Source: Nemertoderma westbladi (Eukaryota; Xenacoelomorpha; Nemertodermatida; Nemertodermatidae). Taken from it: 24,753 bases of DNA. The DNA lies in contig JAUCBJ010000003.1 in the NCBI GenBank assembly GCA_032718475.1, forward strand, positions 1 to 24,753, read 5' to 3'. The position numbers were made by a program, and so were the translations under genes. How positions within the stretch are numbered: the first letter of the stretch is position 1; each line of letters opens with the position of its first letter. The notes beneath the pieces were generated by a model. That model did no database searches. It was not told the DNA's origin and saw only the letters and a program-made list of their open reading frames with translations. This document shows, one piece after another, positions 17,941-24,753 of the stretch.

Positions 17941-18138
17941 TTACCCGGTCGGGATCCCACTGATCATCCATCCATTAAAGTCTGGACCGCGGGTTGGACC
18001 AAAGAAGTTGATTCGCGTTCGTCGTTCAATCGTCCATGCTACATCCGCTCTTCGTCCACATGTCCATACGGCGCGATATACTCTGAGAGTGAGTTCGGTA
18101 GATTCACTAGTGAGATCAGCCATCATCGTATCCATCAT
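17941..18138 (-). CDS. Weak exon-like open frame with a splice-donor-like end
   Basis: The minus strand opens with ATGATGGATACGATGATG and runs 65 codons to a TAA that sits inside GGGTAAGT, a good 5' splice-site match. Read as an exon, the coding part would end at PT just before GTAAGT. The predicted product has a basic, Arg-rich middle and ends near GPDFNGWMISG; no family is recognised. It could be the first coding exon of an unknown gene, an old retroelement fragment or chance. Confidence 0.2.
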   Translation of the reverse strand: MMDTMMADLTSESTELTLRVYRAVWTCGRRADVAWTIERRTRINFFGPTRGPDFNGWMISGIPTG

Positions 18139-18304
18139 CTCCGCATGCTGTTCCCGAGAATCTCATTTATCGGAAGAGGGTGTTTCAACATATCGAGGTG
18201 CTTATTTGAATATATGACTACAACGAGGGTAGGCGAACGTCATCTCCCTACTCAAACAGCTACTACACACCGCGACAAAGTCCCTGAAATATGGTTCAAA
18301 AGAC

Positions 18305-18514
18305 TTATTTAATATTTACCAGAATGTCACTGTTTTGTGTATTCATGATAACAGGATGAGTTTCTGTAATGCAAACTGTACCTAAGGTTGCATTCACAGT
18401 TATACAGACACCATTTGTATTTTCAGTGAAACACCTTGTTTTGGTTTTAATTAATCCAAATTGTTCGGCGACATGCTGGTTGCTGGTAAATGTAGGAATT
18501 AGAACGCTCAGCTC
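18305..18514 (-). CDS. Weak open frame of about 69 codons, unidentified
   Basis: The frame is open on the minus strand from a TGA (18515-18517) to a TAA (18305-18307), with no early ATG. The product is rich in Thr, Asn, Val and Ile with three Cys in its middle, a more protein-like composition than the overlapping plus-strand frame (18369-18557). There is no recognised domain and no polypyrimidine tract for a splice acceptor. It could be a fragment of a decayed element. The rest of 18220-19110 shows no feature. Confidence 0.15.
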   Translation of the reverse strand, partial: ELSVLIPTFTSNQHVAEQFGLIKTKTRCFTENTNGVCITVNATLGTVCITETHPVIMNTQNSDILVNIK

Positions 18515-19110
18515 TCACACTTATTTTACACTAGTAAGTACTGTAATATTGATGTAATATTTATGGCGATATTTAATATTTGTATTCAATACAAACATTT
18601 TTGAAAATTTTTCGCATATTTCTATGCTGGTAACGTCACACAAATCAGCTTCCACGATTGAGTTATGTCGTTAGTAATTAGTCACTTATTTTGAATTATT
18701 TAAGTTTTAAGTCAAATAATTTACTGTTAAATTAAATTGTTGCACATGTGGCCATCATATACAACGTACGATTAACATAAGTAGGTTTTGTTGCTACCTG
18801 CAGTGTAGTCTAATACTAATACCTATGCTATATTTAATAGCTAACAAATAATTACGTTACTCAATCGTAACCTTCTATAAGACGTTACTCAAGTTTGTAG
18901 GTTAGACTACTTGGCCTAACTCGTCGTTGCCCGTAGTTACCAGAACGTTCCCTTGCCAGTTCTAATAAACAAGGACGGCCGGTTGGTCGATTGAAATAGT
19001 GTTATAGTTTGAACGGTGGATGATAGTAGTCAATTCTTTTCTTTGGATGTGGAGTAGTTATAGCCCTACATAATTATCCCATGAGCTATAATGGTTCATG
19101 GCACGGGCTA

Positions 19111-19467
19111 TCAGTGGGGATAGACCTTCTTTAGTATTAGGTAAGTCTGTTTGAGTTTGAAATATTTGGGGGAAATAAGTGGGTCTGAGTTTGGGCTGTC
19201 CAATTTGTTTACATAGTTATTGGTTACTGCGTTAATGGGTTCTCCATATTCGTCCGTATTAAGTCGTGATGGCGGTTGATTGTTGTTACTGGGTTTACTG
19301 GATTCACCACAAATTTTTGAAAACTTTGTCCCAAAATCGGGTCCTCCCACCGCGAATTCATCCGCTTCCACAACATAACCGGGTTTAGGAGAATGGATGT
19401 AATTGGTCGATATGTTTTCTGAATGAATGTAATTGTTTGATAATATTGTCACTAGACATTCTTTCAT
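19111..19467 (-). pseudogene. Possible continuation of BEL element 2 past the protease
   Basis: A minus-strand frame overlaps the end of the protease frame, one base out of phase. It could be the protease-RT linker after another frameshift, since the linker is also acidic and poorly conserved in element 1. A short duplicated stretch, ATTACAT(T/C)CATTC, lies at the overlap (about 19395-19440). No reverse transcriptase motif follows. Confidence 0.3.
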
Positions 19468-20314
19468 ATAAAGTCTTTATCGATGGGCCAGTGCAGAACC
19501 AACCGATCCTGGTTCTACCAGCATATGTGGTTAAAGGCAGAGGCGAACTAGGGAGTTTTTGTAAAATTTCCAGGGCCTCTGGCACGTTCTGGCCGATTAA
19601 TAATCGAACTCCAGGTCGATCGAGTTTATATCGCGGGATGTTATTACGTTTCACAAAGTCATCGTTGTCCCAGTTATACACAGGTGCTTGACTATCGGTA
19701 AAGTTCTTAATCGCAACCACCTTGATGTTGTTTAATTTACATATTTCATTTATATCACCAGGGTCAGATAAAGAAATTTTGTAATAACGAGTTTGTATAA
19801 CTGATTGCCAGGTTTGCATTACGCCGGATAGATTTAATTTCATTGGATGTCCGTCTGCCTTGCTAAATAACTCCTCTGCAAGGTCTTGATCAATGAAGGA
19901 TCCAGAACTTCCTGTATCCATCAGGGCGTTTACGATGAAGCTACGGTTGTTACAGTGTAGTCGAACTTGCCAAACGGGGAATTCTCTAACACCGAGCGAT
20001 TTTGGGTCAGAGGTCTTTAATGATATGTCACTGTTAATCGGCTGTTCTGGGCATAATGGTGGCTCATACGTGATGGCTGTACAGACCACTACATTATTGC
20101 AACTTTCCTCGTCCATAGAGAACTCGTCCGTATAGAACTCCTGTTCGGTACTTCCCCTCATGTCATAAGGGGCATAATCGGTGAATTTAATCTTTATTTC
20201 CACACGAGGGTCTATATCCTTATGATGCAATAGGTAGTGATGTTTTCCATTACACTTAACACATTTGTACGTGTCCCGTAAATAACACTTGCTTCTATTG
20301 TGTCCGGCGCACAA
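19385..20314 (-). CDS. BEL element 2 zinc knuckle and aspartic protease
   Basis: The product starts inside the second knuckle (CAGHNRSKC), then CVKCNGKHHYLLH, an acidic segment (FYTDEFSMDEESC, nearly the same as FYTDEFSDENESC in element 1), then REFPVWQVRLH and the protease active site ALMDTGSSGSFID at about residues 129-141. The protease runs on through IKVVAIKNF and LLIGQN to YAGRTRIGW. The frame ends soon after, at 19385, where element 1 continues into the linker and reverse transcriptase. Single-frame continuity from knuckle to protease shows these were one polyprotein. Confidence 0.85.
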   Translation of the reverse strand: MCAGHNRSKCYLRDTYKCVKCNGKHHYLLHHKDIDPRVEIKIKFTDYAPYDMRGSTEQEFYTDEFSMDEESCNNVVVCTAITYEPPLCPEQPINSDISLKTSDPKSLGVREFPVWQVRLHCNNRSFIVNALMDTGSSGSFIDQDLAEELFSKADGHPMKLNLSGVMQTWQSVIQTRYYKISLSDPGDINEICKLNNIKVVAIKNFTDSQAPVYNWDNDDFVKRNNIPRYKLDRPGVRLLIGQNVPEALEILQKLPSSPLPLTTYAGRTRIGWFCTGPSIKTLYERMSSDNIIKQLHSFRKHIDQLHPFS

Positions 20315-20738
20315 GCACAGGAAACATACATTTAAAGCGGTTACAGTTTCTCTCCGTTTCTCCGAAGACTTTCGAATAATAGTCTGGACAGTGCGGGAGC
20401 CTATGGGAGTCTTTACTACATAATAAACAGCCGGCGTTATAGGTCGTAAATTTAACTAGCGGATTTAATTGTTTCAGGCCCATACGCTGTTGGTCGCTGC
20501 GTTTCTGGTTATCCGAGATATTATAGCAGCTTTCACTTCCTTCGGATTCCTCCTCACAAGTTGACAGATCAGTTTGATAAACCTGCTCCCGACACCTAGT
20601 TGGGGTTGTTTTGTCGGATTTCGGATCTAAGTAACGCTCGCGCCGCTGGGTAATCATCAGCAATGAGGATTCATAATCGAGGTATTCCAAGAATTCCTTC
20701 ATACCTAAAGCTGGTTTATTACGGAGCTGTGCATTCAA
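20295..20738 (-). pseudogene. gag: BEL element 2 Gag linker and first zinc cluster
   Basis: This continues the Gag core after a one-base frameshift: FLEYLDYESSLL corresponds to FLDGEVKLQLL of element 1. Acidic/Ser linker sequence leads to CLLCSKDSH, the first Cys/His cluster. Another single-base shift near 20310-20325 falls inside the second (CX2CX4HX4C) knuckle, whose second half is read in the next frame. Confidence 0.75.
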
Positions 20739-21022
20739 TACAGTTGCGGTCCCATCGTATGGATATACTACCCTTAGGTAGGGCTGCGGAAATCATACCA
20801 ACTACAACGGGGGTGTCATAATATTCGTGTTTATCCAACCAATCTAGTTGTCTACAGATTTCTTTAATCTCGTCAACGAATTCAATCATTTCTGTAGTTA
20901 TCACACGTTTACGATTAACCAACTTTCGATATAGATATTGAGCTATAGACACTTCATCTCCATATCTAGCGTGTAACAGTTTCCATAATTCTTCCAATCC
21001 TTGTGGGTGTCCGATATATCTT
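20719..21022 (-). pseudogene. gag: BEL element 2 Gag core fragment
   Basis: Residues such as LWKLLHARYGDEVSIAQYLY, EICRQLDWLDKHEY and ALPKG line up with the Gag core of element 1. The frame is lost after RWDRN by a single-base shift and continues in the frame of 20295-20738. There is no start: the copy begins inside the domain at the repeat boundary. Confidence 0.8.
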
Positions 21023-22190
21023 TGTTTGCTCTTTTAAGACCTTTGACAGTTTAACCTGCCAAATTAGGATGTCTTTTGGATGATATATATTCTTTAGCTT
21101 ATGACGAGTATTTGATACACTACATTAGCCGAAGCCAGTCTATGCGCAATCATTCACCCGTTGGATATACCCGGGAGACTGAGTTCGGAGCTTAATGATT
21201 GATGGTGTAAGCCTACCGTATTATTCGACTGATCGTAATATATAATCTCTGACAAATATTATTCACTTTCGGGAAATATTAACAGTTCCTTTAGGACACG
21301 TGGCGCTCTAAATATGTAAACAGAGTTATGACTTAAACCAGACACAACGAAAAGGCTATAGATTAACGTATATGGCGCATTATTTAGGAGATGCTTTGTT
21401 ATCAGTTACACTCATACACAATGCTGCACAATACTGCACACTAATCTGCCGACCTTCACTAAATTTGGTCACGTATAAAGAGAGCAACAGACAATACATG
21501 TAGGGCCTATAAAATAGCATGAGATTCACTTCAAACCACTTAACATAGGTCGCAATCGTTTATCTGTAACCGGTCTCTCTAACCTTTAGTATATCAAGAA
21601 GGTGGGGTATCTGACTATTGATCAGTATTCCGATATAATATTTCATCAACCAATATAATGAATAACCGACAGTAAAAGCAGTAATATTAAGGTATAAATG
21701 ATTATTAAGTGAATGAGTTAACTAGTTTGTTGAGTTATGTAACTCGGTAACAGATATACGTTCTATAATTAAGCCTACTAATGTAAAGCTAAAGAATGCT
21801 GATATACGGAGGTGCTAAAAGCCGATGTTCTTAGGCTCTGGGCAAAACATAACACTGAACTACTGAGTTTCTGTATCCAACTCCAACACAGAGTCAAAAA
21901 ACGCTCTGATTGGTCAACCGAACAACGAGAGAACAAAGAAACAAAGAAATGTCGACGTGGCAATATCAGCTGTTAGCCGTCGTCATGGTAGCGACACTGT
22001 TTTCAAGAGTATCTAGCTTATCGCGTCACGAGATTGCGGATTATGTCCTCTAAAGTACAAATACAGAAGAAATGACTTTTATGTCCTCTAAAACACCATT
22101 CAGTAAGGACGCGGCCCTTTTATGCCTGGTAAACCAACTACAGAGTACTTTAAGGGAAAATAACCGGTTAATGACGCAAAAGCTTTTACA
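21023..22190. repeat. LTR-like dispersed repeat, copy B (1.17 kb)
   Basis: This is a direct-repeat partner of 14301-15466, with matching TGTT and TTTTACA ends. Read on the minus strand it is preceded by GGGAGCGG, which resembles a polypurine tract, so it could be the 3' LTR of the BEL copy whose integrase lies to the right. On its left it abuts the inside of BEL element 2 Gag with no target duplication, suggesting recombination or a lost segment. A TATA-like TATAAAGAGAGCAAC on the plus strand (about 21475) is present in both copies. Confidence 0.7.
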
Positions 22191-22272
22191 CCGCTCCCAG
22201 AAAATGGGATTTAAGTCTATAAAATATAACAAATCACAGTTTCTAAAATATAAAAATACTCTAAACAGTTAG
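22072..22272 (+). CDS. Small unidentified ORF convergent with the integrase-linked ORFs
   Basis: The 66-codon ATG-initiated frame begins inside repeat copy B and ends in TAG at 22270-22272, overlapping the TAA of the minus-strand frame at 22269-22271. Its middle (LVNQLQSTLRENNRL) has spaced Leu residues like a short coiled coil and its C-terminal third is Lys-rich. The same frame in repeat copy A is broken by a stop after about eight codons, which argues against selection in that copy. It may be a chance frame. Confidence 0.25.
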   Translation: MTFMSSKTPFSKDAALLCLVNQLQSTLRENNRLMTQKLLHRSQKMGFKSIKYNKSQFLKYKNTLNS

Positions 22273-22652
22273 TCTTTCTTACGCGGACGGCGTTTACGCA
22301 GTTTTTTGAGGCTAGCAAGAGTCCATTTCTCTTTGGGGCGAGCCACTTTACTAGGAGGGCTGTAACTCCTGGGTGAAGGGTGCAATACAATTGCATCAGA
22401 AGGTTTCGGATTGCGATCGGTGTATCCGCCGGTCGAGGTACCTGGTTGATCGATATCAATTTCCGTGGAGCGAGGTCTAACAGCCTTTAGGGCGCGCCTC
22501 AGGACAGCAGCTCCTACAGGTCCTTGAAGGGTTGTCTGGGCAATGGCGGTAGGCGGACCGTGAGTGGTGAGAAACTTCCTTGGTTTAATAGTTCTTCCAG
22601 CTCGCGTTCTCGGGCTCGATATTCGTAGGGGCGTCGAGATACTTCCTGTAAC
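22269..22652 (-). CDS. Unidentified second frame: proline-rich, with a basic tail
   Basis: The frame is open for 127 codons from a TGA (22653-22655) to TAA and contains no ATG. It is -1 relative to the overlapping ORF (22514-23095) and shares about 135 bp with it. The product is Pro/Ser/Thr-rich and ends in a strongly basic tail (KKLRKRRPRKKD), as in nucleic-acid-binding or nuclear-localised proteins. An ATTAAAC heptamer in the other frame (22583-22589) is close to known -1 slippery sites. Simple frameshift decay of a single ORF is the main alternative. No family is recognised. Confidence 0.4.
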   Translation of the reverse strand, partial: VTGSISTPLRISSPRTRAGRTIKPRKFLTTHGPPTAIAQTTLQGPVGAAVLRRALKAVRPRSTEIDIDQPGTSTGGYTDRNPKPSDAIVLHPSPRSYSPPSKVARPKEKWTLASLKKLRKRRPRKKD

Positions 22653-23095
22653 TCAGGGTGCGAGTTGATAAATAAATCGCCATACTCAGGGTCTTGACGG
22701 ATATAATTGATCAAATGGTATGAAGTAATATCGTTAGGATTGACGTTCCTAAGGTATCTTCTAACAAATTTAGTGGAAATACACTCACCAACACGCTTCA
22801 TTAGCTCGTAACTCGGTATGCGTGTTTTTTGTTCCACAGACGCTAATAAATAAGGATGGAACGCGTAAACTCCCTCGTAAGAGCGTCCAGGGTAGTATCG
22901 ATGACGGGACTCACAGTGTAAATCCGCGTTAGCTTCCCAAGCTCGGATGTAGCGAAGGGTAATCATTTCATCTACGCTCTCTAAATCGTGATTAAAGGGG
23001 CAATTATAACTTTTCTTTCTTTGGTTCCAATCTTTGACGTAAGCTTTGATTTCATTGTTGGCGCCAATGAAGTTTGTTCCTTTATCGGATCTCAT
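22514..23095 (-). CDS. Truncated BEL integrase joined to an unidentified ORF
   Basis: The first about 27 residues (RSDKGTNFIGANNEIK...) are BEL/Pao integrase around the second catalytic Asp. From about residue 28 the expected W-x-FNPP...GGxWER block with the catalytic Glu is absent. In its place are about 165 residues I cannot assign, with aromatic-rich RHRYYPGRSYEGVYAFHPYL and a charged helix RARERELEELL near the end. The break is near 23010. The new part could be an accessory or envelope-like gene of the element, brought next to integrase by deletion, or foreign sequence. The frame is open upstream of the nominal ATG to the TTAA at 23137. Confidence 0.6.
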   Translation of the reverse strand: MRSDKGTNFIGANNEIKAYVKDWNQRKKSYNCPFNHDLESVDEMITLRYIRAWEANADLHCESRHRYYPGRSYEGVYAFHPYLLASVEQKTRIPSYELMKRVGECISTKFVRRYLRNVNPNDITSYHLINYIRQDPEYGDLFINSHPELQEVSRRPYEYRARERELEELLNQGSFSPLTVRLPPLPRQPFKDL

Positions 23096-23136
23096 CGTGT
23101 TACTAGTGCCAAAGCGAGCGATCTGTCGTCGTAAGC
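23011..23136 (-). pseudogene. pol: BEL integrase core, downstream half
   Basis: The minus strand reads LRRQIARFG then RSDKGTNF, the usual BEL/Pao integrase block around the second catalytic Asp. It continues in frame from the piece at 24696-24753 if one TTAA is kept, so the transposon at 23141-24691 split it. The catalytic Glu region is missing. Confidence 0.85.
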
Positions 23137-23140
23137 TTAA

Positions 23141-24691
23141 CCCTATTAGTACCGGGCTATAAAATGCTGTACAAATACCGGGAGGGGGTCATATTGACCC
23201 CCCCCTCTAAAATCTACAAATATTTACGAAAACGTCTGATTTTTTGTTTGTACGTAGGTATCACTTGTCTGGATCCGATCGAAAAAAAAAAATTTGAAAA
23301 AATGTACTGGGGTGGTTATATTGCAGCACCAAAATTACAAGTAGTGCACAATTTTCACAAAATTTGAAAGTTACATTTTCGGCTAATTATTTTTCAATAC
23401 AGGTTTTCTGGGGTGCAAAAAACATTGTAAAATATTTAAAAATGATATGATTACTATAAATGGCCGTTTAGTCCTCTCTGCGTAGGAAAAAAATGAAAAA
23501 AACAAGTAACCAGCACTTTTCAGTTAGAACACAAAATTTTTAATTCACTTATACGATGCTATAAATTCGCATTTTCAGGTTTTCTAGGGCGCTGATTCTA
23601 ATGGAATACATTTCTAAAATGCCCCAACATTGCTACTTGTATTTTTCGGCGTAATTTGACAAATTTTGGTGCTAGGACCAAATTTCGTACCCATCACCAA
23701 AAAGTACAAGTTTGCGATGTCCAGTGCTGTTTTTATTGATTCCATCGGATTCAGGACCCTCATAAACCCGTATAACGCAATAAACAAGATGATACTATCT
23801 ACTGATCAATTTGCTTATTTTCCAAAATTTGGTGCTGGCACAACAATTTTCACCCACCGGCGAAAAATACAAGTTTGAAAACTCTTATGAAATTTTTACC
23901 GATTCCATTGAATTCAGAACCCTCACAAACCCGTATAACGCAAGAAACAAGGTGACACAATCAATTTATATATTTGATGGTTTTCAAAATTTGGTGCTAG
24001 CACCACATTTTGCACCCACTTCCGAAAAATACAAGTTTGAGATGCCTAGTTCGAAAATTATATATTCCATTCAATTCAGAATAGCCATAAACCTCTAAAA
24101 CGCAAGAAATAAATTGTCACAAACAATTTTATCAATTGAATGGATTTTCAAAATTTCGTGCTAGCACCAAAATTTGCACCCACCACCGAAAAATACAAGT
24201 TTGATACGCTTGGTGCAACTCGTATATATTTCATCGAAACCAGAACCCCAAAAAACCCCAAATGCGTAAAAAATTAGTTTCAAACAATCAATTTACAAAA
24301 TTGACATAATTCAAAATTTGGTGCTGGCACCAAAATTTGGCACCCACCGAAAAAAACGAGTTTGAAATTTCTAAATCAATTTATATGAGTTCCATCAAAT
24401 TTCTAACACCAAAAAACCGGTGTAAATCAAAAATAGAGATGTTACAATTCATATTTAATGAAATGTAATTTTCAAAAAACGTCTCAAAAAAAGTGCCAAA
24501 AGTAGGGTTAAAAAATGGTGCTATAACTCGAAAAGTACCCAATATTTTTGAAAACGGTTTTCACTACTAGGAAGACAATAGATTTTTAGGAAAAGTCATA
24601 AAATTTCAGATTCCCAACTGCGTTTGTTTCAGAATTATAATAAAAAAACCACGGGGGGGGTCATATTGACCCCCCCCCGGGTTTAATAGGG
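23141..24691 (+). mobile_element. Complete non-autonomous TTAA (piggyBac-like) transposon, copy 2
   Basis: The 1551-bp element has the same CCCTATTA...TAATAGGG ends as copy 1 and TTAA duplications at 23137-23140 and 24692-24695. It matches copy 1 along its whole length with scattered substitutions and small indels; the extra length includes a short segment near 24595-24620. Both ends carry the subterminal palindrome GGGGTCATATTGACCCC with the 3-bp spacer. There is no transposase. It is inserted in BEL integrase in the same relation to host coding strand as copy 1, again without disturbing the frame once one TTAA is counted. Confidence 0.9.
23665..24440 (+). repeat. Internal satellite of copy 2: five units of about 163 bp
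   Basis: Palindrome anchors related to TTTGGTGCTAGCACCAAA start at 23665, 23828, 23990, 24154 and 24317 (spacings 163, 162, 164 and 163). Unit order matches copy 1 unit by unit; for example both fourth units read TTTCGTGCTAGC and both fifth units read GTGCTGGCACC. The array was therefore already five units long in the common ancestor. The 95-codon frame 23811-24098 is a repeat artefact. Confidence 0.85.
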
Positions 24692-24695
24692 TTAA

Positions 24696-24753
24696 TAGAA
24701 AGCTGTTGGTAGATAAATCGTTCACCATATCGAGATGGATGGCTCTACAAGTC
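24696..24753 (-). pseudogene. pol: BEL integrase core, upstream half (runs off the window)
   Basis: The minus strand reads TCRAIHLDMVNDLSTNSFLL, which matches the integrase core segment (AIHLE-type strand followed by D-S-F) just before the ARFG block found at 23141. It is interrupted at TTAA by the transposon and continues beyond the window edge, so the rest of this BEL copy lies to the right. Confidence 0.8.

Larger units (their letters stand above)
19111..21022 (-). mobile_element. BEL/Pao retrotransposon, element 2 (Gag-protease fragment)
   Basis: A minus-strand fragment runs from inside the Gag core (IGHPQGL, equivalent to IGHPDGL of element 1) through zinc knuckles to just past the protease. 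It is a different, clearly diverged BEL copy. Its upstream end is cut exactly at the TG...CA repeat (21023). Reverse transcriptase is missing on the left. At least two frameshifts break it. It is useful here as an uninterrupted reference for the Gag-protease junction of element 1. Confidence 0.85.

Overview
The window looks like intergenic, repeat-dense DNA from an animal genome. It is AT-rich with many simple repeats and holds BEL/Pao-type LTR retrotransposon coding sequence, TTAA-targeting piggyBac-like non-autonomous transposons and a tRNA-derived Pol III element. The combination suits a marine invertebrate such as a mollusc, but that is an inference: nothing here fixes the species. No intact host gene is visible. 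Nearly all convincing coding sequence is retrotransposon-derived, lies on the minus strand and is broken.

Layout, left to right. 1-860 is AT-rich with a degenerate repeated motif. 873-959 is a tRNA-like Pol III sequence. About 1150-1345 looks like an LTR promoter and poly(A) region, followed by about 1.3 kb I could not identify. 2664-3323 is a truncated, inverted copy of a TTAA transposon. 3328-12104 is BEL element 1 (minus strand): a long N-terminal Gag extension, a coiled coil, the DUF1759 Gag core, zinc knuckles, protease and reverse transcriptase, then a small RNase H/A17 piece. It is interrupted by an unidentified insertion of about 1.3 kb (7043-8333) and by a complete 1533-bp TTAA transposon (3700-5232). 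12105-14300 is the AT-rich upstream region with two sets of tandem repeats. 14301-15466 is a 1.17-kb TG...CA repeat that recurs at 21023-22190. 15471-16135 holds a G-rich minisatellite and a second short array. 16136-19110 is mostly non-coding with small repeats and two weak exon-like ORFs. 19111-21022 is BEL element 2 (minus strand), a frameshifted Gag-to-protease fragment. 22190-24753 is the end of a third BEL copy: an integrase core cut off after its second catalytic Asp and joined to an unidentified coding stretch open in two overlapping frames. A complete 1551-bp TTAA transposon (23141-24691) splits that integrase.

The history can be read from the nesting. BEL copies landed first. TTAA transposons then jumped into BEL coding sequence, and at both complete insertions the interrupted reading frame is continuous if one TTAA is kept. 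The points most worth a second look are: (1) the transposon family, whose ends carry a palindrome matching the estrogen-response-element consensus and whose interior is a five-unit satellite of about 163 bp; (2) the unidentified dual-frame coding region at 22269-23015 with a convergent ORF ending on the same bases; (3) the unusually long Gag N-terminus of BEL element 1 with 11-residue repeats and one in-frame UGA.
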